DNA from: Megamonas sp. UBA1796
GTDB taxonomy: Bacteria; Bacillota; Negativicutes; Selenomonadales; Selenomonadaceae
DNA length: 64,000 bases
Assembly: GCA_002319795.1 (NCBI GenBank)
Contig: DCFU01000048.1
Coordinates: 1-64,000 of the forward strand
Direction of reading: 5' to 3'
The notes under the pieces are model-generated. The model worked only from the letters and a program-made list of their open reading frames with translations. It was not told the origin of the DNA and ran no database searches. Every line of letters begins with the position of its first letter. Position 1 is the first letter of the stretch. This document shows, in pieces, positions 27,260 through 34,476 of this stretch. The translations under genes and the position numbers were made by a program.

Positions 27260-28040
27260 TTGCTAAAAAAAAAATTTATACTTGCAATCCGTGGGGAATG
27301 TTATGGATTATCATTTAAAGCTGCGTCATGAGTTTTGTCAGAAGTATCAGTTTTCCCGTCTTTTCGATTTGCAGCATTTAACTGTATGCAGACAAATAGA
27401 ATTAGTCCTTTACATAGAAAAATTTTCAAAGTGGGAAGTGGCTTTGGTTGAAGCAGGAAAAGAATATATCAAATTAAAAAAATATTATCCATTTTTTTCT
27501 GATGCAATCCATACCTATGTTTTACCGAAGAAGGAAAAAGATTATGCGGCTAAGGTACGACACTACCACCTGTTTGAGCCGCGTGTTGAGAAAAAACTGA
27601 GTTATACGATGTCACTTACGCTTTATGGAGAAAATATATTTAAGCATTTAGGAAGAGCACAGGGAAATTATGATGAAGCGATTGCCGCCGACATATCGAA
27701 ATATTACCGGCAACAGAATGTGCGGGGACCGGAGGCCGTCATTGTCATTACCATGAATGAAACCTTTGCGGTTATCGTGATCCGTGGAGTTACTTCGACC
27801 TTTTGGAAGAGATATCAAAGAGATTCACAGGAGGCACAAGGCTTTTTTGCCAAGGCCACAAAGCGGTTGGCTGAAGAGGCCGTAAGATTCTCTTTTTTGA
27901 ACCAGCAGTATCCGTTGAAAGAAATATTGTTTATGGATTTTCAATGGGAACAGGATATATTGTATATGGTTGTTCTCTGCGACACAGGTTCATGGCAGAA
28001 AATCCTGTCTGAGCCACCGTTAGCGGCTTGCTTTATGTAA
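27260..28040 (+). CDS. DUF2294 (MpsC-like) domain protein with A10 tract at the 5' end
   Basis: About 245 residues from ATG 27303, cytosolic, no signal peptide. The C-terminal part (residues about 125-245: ISKYYRQQNVRGPEAVIVITMNE, VIVIRGVTSTF and a closing ILYMVVLCDTGSW) resembles the DUF2294/MpsC family; the N-terminal half is not recognised. The best ribosome site, AAAGGGGG (27245-27252), is 7 nt before TTG 27260, which is out of frame. An A10 run (27265-27274) follows at once, and loss of one A would join that start to the main frame as MLKKNLYLQSVGNVMDYH. As written, translation must begin internally at 27282 (TTG) or 27303 (ATG, weak site). Confidence 0.55.
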
Positions 28041-28112
28041 GTAAGGGATTGCTGACAAAGCATCAGGCTGATTTATAAGACAAGTATCAAATATAGACAA
28101 GGAGAGATTTTT

Positions 28113-29834
28113 GTGGGTTGGATAAACAATTTAAATGTAGGGAAAAAGATTATTTTACTGATTATGGCTGCTTTGGGGGCATTGCTGCTGCTTAGTGGTG
28201 TAAGCTATTATTTCCTCAATGGTTCTAACAATACGTTGGAAAAAATGTATAAGGAAAAATTGATGTCGGTACAATATATCAATGATGGCAGGGCACAGAT
28301 ACGCAAGGTGGAGGCCGATATGTACGCGCTGATGGTTACAGAGGATCCGGCCTTGTCGAAAACAGTGCTCGATGATATTGAAAAAAGAGCCAGTTTGTTC
28401 GATGAAGATATGAATGACTTTGAGAAGCTGCCTTTGACAGAGGAAGACAGGGCACGTTTTCAAAATATCAAAAAAGAAATGGCTGCTTATCGGACGGTAC
28501 GCAACAAAGTAGTTGAGATGGCGGCACATAATCAGGATAAAGAGGCGTTCAGTCTATTTCTAAAGGATGGTAAAGCCTTGGCAGATAAAGCAACCGACGA
28601 TCTGGGTGCATTCTCCAAGATAGTCAGCCAGGAAGCAGAACAGATGAACCAACAGAGTGAGACTGAGTTTGCGTTTTCGATGAAGCTTTTTATCGCTATC
28701 GTGGTATTGATTTTTCTGTTGCTGTCGTTATTGGGCTGGTTGATTGTCAGGCAGATTACTACGCGTTTGCATGACTTTGTAGAATATTTTACGATTCTTT
28801 CCAGCGGAGACTTTTCAAAAAATGTCAGCCAAAGCAGCTTGGAGGATCGCAGCGAATTTGGTGAAGTTTCCCGGGCAGTGGAAAAAATGAAGAACCATAT
28901 CCGGGCGTTGATGAACCATTTGACAAATACAGCACAGCAGCTGGCGGCTTCATCGGAAGAACTTACGGCTAATGCGGAGCAGTCCGCACAGGCATCCACA
29001 CAGGTAGCGGATTCGGTTGCTCAGGTAGCAACCGGAGCGGAAAAGCAACTGAAACTGGCAGATCATACGGATGAGGCAGCACAACAGATTACAGCTGCGA
29101 TTCAGCAGGTATCGGCAAATACGGATACGGTATCGCGTTCGGCGGAGCAAACTGCACAGGCAGCAAATAATGGTGAAACATCGATTCAGGAAGCTGTGAG
29201 TCAGATGGCTACGATAGAAGATAAGACCAAAGCCACGGGCGATGTAATTACAGAACTAGAAGAAAAATCCAAGCAAATCGGGCAGATTGTCGATGTGATT
29301 TCCAATATCTCGGGGCAGACCAACTTGTTGGCACTCAATGCGGCTATTGAAGCCGCGCGGGCAGGAGAAGCCGGACGGGGTTTTGCCGTGGTGGCGGAAG
29401 AGGTCAGAAAACTGGCGGAACAGTCACAGGAAGCTGCCAAGCAGATTACGGAGCTTATTCACGATGTACAGGCCAAAACAGATGATGCAGTTACCTTTAT
29501 GAATGACGGTAAGGCAGAGGTTGAGACCGGTACGCAGGTCGTATCCGCAGCTGGTAAAAGCTTTCATGCTATTTTGGCTATGGTACGCAAAATGACGCAG
29601 GAAATCCATGCAATTTCAGCCTCTATCCAGGAAATCAGCAGTGGTGCACAAAACGTAGTCAATGCAGTCGATGATATTGAAAAAGAGAGCAAACATACGT
29701 CAGAAAGAACACAGACGATATCAGCTGCTACCGAAGAGCAGTCGGCTTCCGTAGAGGAGATTGCTTCTGCTAGTGAGCATCTGGCCAAGATGGCGGAGGA
29801 TCTGCAAAAGGAAGTACATAAGTTTAGGGTTTGA
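28113..29834 (+). CDS. Methyl-accepting chemotaxis protein (four-helix-bundle sensor type)
   Basis: 573-residue receptor, closely similar to the one at 19001 throughout, including the sensor motif RAQIRKVEADMYALM and the HAMP segment with SSLEDRSEFGEVSRAVEKMKN. Start is GTG, 7 nt after AAGGAGAG. TM1 is about 14-34, helical sensor about 35-188, TM2 about 192-213, then HAMP and the signalling tip SGQTNLLALNAAIEAARAGEAGRGFAVVAEEVRKLAEQSQEA. It ends HKFRV. It lies 72 nt after the DUF2294-like gene; co-transcription is possible. Divergence from 19001 is greatest in the sensor, suggesting a different ligand. Confidence 0.93.
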   Translation: MGWINNLNVGKKIILLIMAALGALLLLSGVSYYFLNGSNNTLEKMYKEKLMSVQYINDGRAQIRKVEADMYALMVTEDPALSKTVLDDIEKRASLFDEDMNDFEKLPLTEEDRARFQNIKKEMAAYRTVRNKVVEMAAHNQDKEAFSLFLKDGKALADKATDDLGAFSKIVSQEAEQMNQQSETEFAFSMKLFIAIVVLIFLLLSLLGWLIVRQITTRLHDFVEYFTILSSGDFSKNVSQSSLEDRSEFGEVSRAVEKMKNHIRALMNHLTNTAQQLAASSEELTANAEQSAQASTQVADSVAQVATGAEKQLKLADHTDEAAQQITAAIQQVSANTDTVSRSAEQTAQAANNGETSIQEAVSQMATIEDKTKATGDVITELEEKSKQIGQIVDVISNISGQTNLLALNAAIEAARAGEAGRGFAVVAEEVRKLAEQSQEAAKQITELIHDVQAKTDDAVTFMNDGKAEVETGTQVVSAAGKSFHAILAMVRKMTQEIHAISASIQEISSGAQNVVNAVDDIEKESKHTSERTQTISAATEEQSASVEEIASASEHLAKMAEDLQKEVHKFRV

Positions 29835-29905
29835 TGGTTAAACGGTTGTGCAGGTCATTTTCTTTAAACAAAATTGTTATTAGCAGGAGTTTATGGGTAA
29901 ATAAA

Positions 29906-29934
29906 AAAATCCACCGGTGCAGCCGGTGGATTTT
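29906..29934. terminator. Bidirectional terminator
   Basis: AAAATCCACCGG / CCGGTGGATTTT, a 12-bp perfect stem with a 5-nt loop between the receptor (plus) and the hemerythrin gene (minus). A- and T-rich flanks allow use from both sides. Confidence 0.85.
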
Positions 29935-30035
29935 GCTGTAATGATTGAAAAATCAGTTTTTCTAAGACACATCACCTTCTTTATATATAAAATCAGTAAC
30001 TAGCCTAAGCCTTTTTTACAAAGGAAATTGGATTC

Positions 30036-30440
30036 TTATGTTGTAGGTATATCCTGTAAAAAGGGGCCATACATTTTATCTGTATTGCAGATATGGCTGA
30101 TGAGCCAATCACGCAGGATATTCAATAACTGATTCGCGGATAATAGTTGCTGGTCGTGCAATTTTTTGTATTCGGAAATTTTTTTGGCAAAATCAGCGTG
30201 GATTTTTTTATGCTGTTCATATTCGGGATACTTGTGTTGTACCATGAGGCTTTCTTCATGTGCAAAATGGTTCAGCGCATAGTCTGTAAGTTCGTCCAGC
30301 AAAGGCAATAAGGCCTGACGTCCCTTACCCTGTTTCATAGCATCATGCAAGGTATTAATCATTTTGATCAGCTGCTTGTGCTCATCGTCAAGCTGTGCGA
30401 TGCCTACGGAAAAGTTTGGACTCCAATCAATCAAAGCCAT
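30036..30440 (-). CDS. Bacteriohemerythrin
   Basis: A 134-residue stand-alone hemerythrin, a diiron O2-binding protein of the cytosol. All seven expected iron ligands are visible: H21 (DDEH), H58 and E62 (HFAHEE), H77 and H81 (HKKIH), H116 and D121 (HICNTD). Length and spacing match single-domain bacterial members. In anaerobes these proteins are proposed to sense, store or scavenge O2. The ATG follows AAGGAGGGAC. It is transcribed alone, facing the last chemoreceptor of the island across a shared terminator. Confidence 0.95.
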   Translation of the reverse strand: MALIDWSPNFSVGIAQLDDEHKQLIKMINTLHDAMKQGKGRQALLPLLDELTDYALNHFAHEESLMVQHKYPEYEQHKKIHADFAKKISEYKKLHDQQLLSANQLLNILRDWLISHICNTDKMYGPFLQDIPTT

Positions 30441-30590
30441 ATTATAGTCCCTCCTTCTTAGTTATAGAGGCTTATTTCGATAAATGAAGGGAAACTCCTC
30501 TTATATTTTAAAAATATTTAAAATTTCCAGTAAGTGTATGAGGAGTGCAAAGAAGCAAGCAGAAATATTTGTAGTCCGGGAAACGTACAG

Positions 30591-30624
30591 CACAAAAGCC
30601 AATCCTTTTGAATTGGCTTTTGTG
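30591..30624 (-). terminator. Terminator hairpin after the SGNH hydrolase
   Basis: CACAAAAGCCAAT (30591-30603) pairs perfectly with 30612-30624 across an 8-nt loop. It lies 9 nt beyond the stop of the minus-strand SGNH gene. The T-rich part is inside the stem, so strength is uncertain. Confidence 0.6.
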
Positions 30625-30632
30625 TTGTGTGT

Positions 30633-32030
30633 TCATGTATTTTGCAAAAGATAGCGATGGTCATTGATAATCTGCGCCATGAGCTGCTTGCCCTTTATAT
30701 CACCATGCAGGCCGTCTGTAGCATATTTTCTGGCCAGTTCCCCTGAACGGTTGTAGAAGTGTGGTTCGAGGTCGATATAGTATGGCTGGGTACGAATGAA
30801 GCGGTTTACGGTAGCCAGCTTTTCATGCCAGCCTTCGTCGGTTTCCGTTTGAAAAGCATGATAGATGTTTTCTGGATTGATTGGCATGAGTGTAAGGAAG
30901 ATCGGGCGGATGCCATTCTGCTCACATTTCAATTTGATTTTTTGCAGTTCCAGGATGATGTCTTCCGCCGAGGTGGAACCATCACGTAAGTCGTTGGAAC
31001 CGCAAAGAATCAGCAGGTTCTGCGGATGAAAAGGAAGCACATCCGAGTCAAATCGTTCTTCTGACATACGGGCAGTATCGCCGCTGCGCCCAAGGTTCAA
31101 TGCCGGAAAATCAAGATAAGATTCGTAGCTGTATTCTGCATTTGCCGGTGAATAGGAGAGTGCACCCCCGCCATGTGTGATGCTGTCGCCAAAGGCTGCG
31201 GCCAGGATCGTGTTCTCTAAAGGATGTATAGTCATTTTTTGTGCGTCGGAGTAAACACCGATGGTATTGCCGTCGCTATCAACGGCACGTACACGCCACC
31301 AGTAGTCGCCGGCAGTTGTACGAGGCAGATTATCATAATAGCTGGCAGAATCTGTGATGTCGCTGTGCCAGATGCGATAGCTGGAGGGGAGGGTATTGTT
31401 CTCCTGTTCTGGCGGGGCGGAAAGCAGCTCAACCTCATAGTGGAGTGTTGGGTCATGCAGCGGAATCCAATCGTAAACGGGATAGAGCGGTTGCTGGAAA
31501 TCAGGGCTCCGGTCAAAGGGGTTGAGCAGAGGCTTATCCGGGACATGTATATCGGGATCCATATAGATACGTTCTGCAGTGGAAAATGCGCCGACTGGGC
31601 GGTCAAAAAAATCAATTGCCCGCACGCGCCAATAAAGTGCCGGTTCATTGAGATAGGGCGTGAGATCTGTCTGCCAGCCATTCGTGTAGATTTCCTTGGT
31701 ACTGAATAAATGGTGCTTTGAAGACAATGTAATGTTATTTTCCTGCTCTGGTGGAGCAGATAGCAGTTCTAATTCATAATAGACGGCTCCCGATACATTG
31801 TGCCAGATAAGAAACGTATTGCTGGCTGCCGGGTGCTTAGCCGTGTATCTGGTAATGGACTGTGGCTGTATTCCAGGGTCATAATAAACATCAATGGATT
31901 TTGCCAGTTTGCTATGCATATGGCTGCTTTGATGGGATAAAGCCGGATGGAGGATAGTAAAACTAAGTGCCAGTGCTATAACCGCTATGGCAGAGCTGAT
32001 ATAAATGATCTTCCGAAGCATATGTTCCAT
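30633..32030 (-). CDS. Membrane-anchored or secreted SGNH/GDSL hydrolase with two Fn3-like repeats
   Basis: 465 residues. An N-terminal hydrophobic helix (about 7-27) acts as signal or anchor. Two beta-rich repeats follow (about 55-160 and 175-270), each with a WRVRAxD motif and a nearly identical ELLSAPPEQENN segment (about 88-99 and 201-212). The C-terminal SGNH domain has block I GDSITHGG (Ser283), block III CGSNDL (Asn345) and block V DGLH (Asp438, His441). The family includes carbohydrate esterases and lipases; repeats of this kind suggest binding to cell-surface or polysaccharide substrates. AAGGAG precedes the ATG. Confidence 0.85.
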   Translation of the reverse strand: MEHMLRKIIYISSAIAVIALALSFTILHPALSHQSSHMHSKLAKSIDVYYDPGIQPQSITRYTAKHPAASNTFLIWHNVSGAVYYELELLSAPPEQENNITLSSKHHLFSTKEIYTNGWQTDLTPYLNEPALYWRVRAIDFFDRPVGAFSTAERIYMDPDIHVPDKPLLNPFDRSPDFQQPLYPVYDWIPLHDPTLHYEVELLSAPPEQENNTLPSSYRIWHSDITDSASYYDNLPRTTAGDYWWRVRAVDSDGNTIGVYSDAQKMTIHPLENTILAAAFGDSITHGGGALSYSPANAEYSYESYLDFPALNLGRSGDTARMSEERFDSDVLPFHPQNLLILCGSNDLRDGSTSAEDIILELQKIKLKCEQNGIRPIFLTLMPINPENIYHAFQTETDEGWHEKLATVNRFIRTQPYYIDLEPHFYNRSGELARKYATDGLHGDIKGKQLMAQIINDHRYLLQNT

Positions 32031-32195
32031 GATGTTCTCCTTCCCGTCCGTGTTCCAAAAGTCCGGACTCTGAAAATTACCGCGAATCCATGGTAAGGTA
32101 TTCTTTGATTGCCGGATGCCTATACTCTATAATCCAGTGTATCAGAAAAATATTAAAGTTGCATGAAGGCCAGGCAATAAGTAGAATGCTATTTA

Positions 32196-32260
32196 TTACA
32201 AAAAGGACTGTCTCGTGATTATGAAAGCACATTGGGCTTTCATAACCGCAAGGCAGTCCT
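32196..32260 (-). terminator. glmS terminator
   Basis: Nested stem: AGGACTG/CAGTCCT (32204-32210, 32254-32260) encloses TTATGAAAGC/GCTTTCATAA (32219-32228, 32236-32245). On the minus strand the stem is followed by TTTTTGT, as expected for termination after glmS. Confidence 0.75.
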
Positions 32261-32278
32261 CTTCAATGCAGCCGAAAT

Positions 32279-34108
32279 CTATTCGACGGTTACGGACTTC
32301 GCCAGATTACGCGGTTTGTCGACGTCACAGCCTCTGGTAATAGCAGCATAATAAGCTAAGAGCTGCAGGGGAATGACCGCTAGGATCGGGATGAGCAACT
32401 CATCGGTCTGCGGTACTTTTATGACGTGATCTACATATTTTTCGAGTTCGTTATCGTCCTGCGCAGCGATACCAATGACTATGGCATCCCGTGCTTTGAC
32501 TTCCTTGATGTTGCTCAAGGTTTTTTCATAAACACTTTTTTGTGTGGCCAGTGCGATGACCGGAATACCTTCTACAATCAGAGCGAGGGTACCATGCTTA
32601 AGCTCTCCAGCCGCATAGGATTCCGCATGGATATAGGAAATTTCTTTAAGCTTCAGCGCACCTTCCATAGCAACATCATAATCCAGAGAACGTCCAATAA
32701 AGAATACATCTTCATTGAAACCATATTCTTTGGCGAAGGTCTTGATAGGCTCGACATCCTCCAGTGCTTCACTGATTTGTGCAGGAATCTCACGCAGGCA
32801 GGCAATCAGCTCCCTTGTGCGTTCAGGAGCGAGGGTTTCCTTGATCCCCGCCATATAGACGGCGAGCATGAACATCGTAATAAGCTGTGTTGTATAGGCC
32901 TTGGTGGACGCGACAGCAATTTCCGGACCGGCCCAGGTATAGATGACCTGGTCTGCCTCGCGAGCGATGGAAGAGCCTACGACATTGGTAATGGCCAACG
33001 TTCTGGCACCAAGCCGTTTGGATTCTTTGAGTGCGGCAAGCGTATCACTTGTTTCGCCGGATTGGCTCACAACCATCATGAGCGTACGGTCATTGATAAT
33101 GGGACTGCGGTATCTGAACTCAGAAGCAATATCAACCTCGACAGGGATACGCGTCAGTTTTTCAATATAATATTTGCCGACGAGCCCGGCGTGATAAGCC
33201 GTACCACAGGCCACAATGAAAATTTTCTCAAATGAATCCAGGTACTCACGTGTCCACTTAAGTTCGCTCATGACGATGGAAGCCCCATCCTTGGCAATAC
33301 GAGGCGACATAGTATTGCGGACAGCCTTAGGCTGCTCATGGATTTCCTTGAGCATGAAATGCTCATAGCCGCCCTTTTCAGCAGCTTCGGCGTTCCAGTT
33401 TACTTCAAATATTTTTTTTGTTACAGGAATTCCCTCACGATCCGTAATCCATACTGAATCCTTTTTTACTACAGCCACTTCACCGTCATTGAGGATATAA
33501 GTACGGCGTGTACGCGTGATAATAGCCGGAATATCCGAGGCTATGAAATTCTCACCGTCGCCCAGCCCAATGACAAGTGGATTATCCTGCTTGGTACAGA
33601 TAAGTTTATCCGGATCGTTCCTGGACATGAATACGAGAGAATAGGAGCCATCAATGCGCTTTAACACTTCACGTACAGCCGCTTCAAAATCTCCCTTATA
33701 AAGTTCTTCCAAAAGATGAGCGATTACCTCTGTATCTGTTTCTGATTTGAATACATGTCCTTTTTTGATGAGCTTTTCTTTTAAGGAAAGATAGTTTTCG
33801 ATGATACCGTTATGGACAACAACGAAATCACCAGAGCAATCCGTATGCGGATGTGCGTTGAGATCCGATGGACGACCATGTGTTGCCCATCGCGTATGGC
33901 CGATACCGATTAAGCCTTGCGGCACATGCCCTGCGATTTTTTCTTTTAACGAAGCAAGTCTGCCGACGCTTTTTTCCACGATGATTTTTTCACCGTCAAA
34001 AACAGCGATACCGGCTGAATCATAGCCTCTGTATTCAAGCTTGGTCAATCCCTCAATAAGGAATGGCGTAGCCTGGTTTGTTCCTACATATCCAACAATA
34101 CCACACAT
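32279..34108 (-). CDS. glmS: Glutamine-fructose-6-phosphate aminotransferase (isomerizing)
   Basis: Makes glucosamine-6-phosphate from fructose-6-phosphate and glutamine, the entry to peptidoglycan and LPS amino sugars. The 609-residue length is standard. It has the N-terminal Cys nucleophile after Met (MCGIVGYVG), the glutaminase motifs RGYDSAG and HTRWATHG, and two SIS domains with SQSGETSDT and STKAYTTQ. The C-terminal DKPRNLAKSVTVE is the family signature. The 5' region carries a glmS ribozyme, so expression should fall when the product accumulates. GGAGG precedes the ATG. Confidence 0.97.
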   Translation of the reverse strand: MCGIVGYVGTNQATPFLIEGLTKLEYRGYDSAGIAVFDGEKIIVEKSVGRLASLKEKIAGHVPQGLIGIGHTRWATHGRPSDLNAHPHTDCSGDFVVVHNGIIENYLSLKEKLIKKGHVFKSETDTEVIAHLLEELYKGDFEAAVREVLKRIDGSYSLVFMSRNDPDKLICTKQDNPLVIGLGDGENFIASDIPAIITRTRRTYILNDGEVAVVKKDSVWITDREGIPVTKKIFEVNWNAEAAEKGGYEHFMLKEIHEQPKAVRNTMSPRIAKDGASIVMSELKWTREYLDSFEKIFIVACGTAYHAGLVGKYYIEKLTRIPVEVDIASEFRYRSPIINDRTLMMVVSQSGETSDTLAALKESKRLGARTLAITNVVGSSIAREADQVIYTWAGPEIAVASTKAYTTQLITMFMLAVYMAGIKETLAPERTRELIACLREIPAQISEALEDVEPIKTFAKEYGFNEDVFFIGRSLDYDVAMEGALKLKEISYIHAESYAAGELKHGTLALIVEGIPVIALATQKSVYEKTLSNIKEVKARDAIVIGIAAQDDNELEKYVDHVIKVPQTDELLIPILAVIPLQLLAYYAAITRGCDVDKPRNLAKSVTVE

Positions 34109-34149
34109 AATTCAAGAACCTCCAAAATTTTATTTCATAAATTTTCGTG

Positions 34150-34298
34150 TTCCTGTTTTCTGGCCATTGTATGCTGCTTTGTCCCATTGATTGCCCAATG
34201 GTTTTGACAGTTTTTTTCGATCAGGCCTGACCGAGAGGCATCCGCTGAAAATTCGACAACCTCTTCCTCGTCCTCTTGCCGCAGCAAGAGCAAGCGCT
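34150..34298 (-). ncRNA. glmS ribozyme riboswitch (glucosamine-6-phosphate)
   Basis: Self-cleaving riboswitch in the glmS leader. Read on the minus strand, the cleavage context TTA^GCGC lies at 34300-34295 (cut expected between 34298 and 34297). It is followed by the conserved core GACGAGGAAGAGGTTGTCG, then AATTTTCAGCGGATGCCTCTCGG, and a closing CCATTG..CAATGG stem ahead of GACAAAG. These blocks match the known B. subtilis-type consensus in order and spacing. The outer boundary toward glmS is approximate. Binding of GlcN6P triggers cleavage and mRNA decay. Confidence 0.93.
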
Positions 34299-34380
34299 AA
34301 GATGTAAATATCTTTTCCGTAAGAAATGGTATCCCTCCTTTTTCCGTATATGGACAACAGGCAGTCCGTAACGGCAGTCA

Positions 34381-34418
34381 GAAAAAATAAAGAAGCACTG
34401 TACAGTACTTCTTTATTT
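34381..34418 (-). terminator. Terminator after the ArsAB-like gene
   Basis: A 17-bp near-perfect palindromic stem (34385-34401 with 34402-34418; its single mismatch becomes a G-U pair in the minus-strand RNA). It is followed on the minus strand by TTTTTTC. It separates the cobamide gene from the glmS leader. Confidence 0.85.
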
Positions 34419-34476
34419 CTGCATGGTTCATATTGTAGCTTATCCGTACCCAATAGTCAACTGATAAAAAGCAGCT

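Noticed and set aside
32426..33235. 269-residue frame antisense to glmS
   Set aside because: glmS is unambiguous on the other strand; the antisense frame has no ribosome site or motif.
34130..34453. 107-residue minus-strand frame upstream of glmS with a GGAGGG-like site
   Set aside because: It runs through the conserved core of the glmS ribozyme and shows no protein-like features; the RNA explains the sequence.
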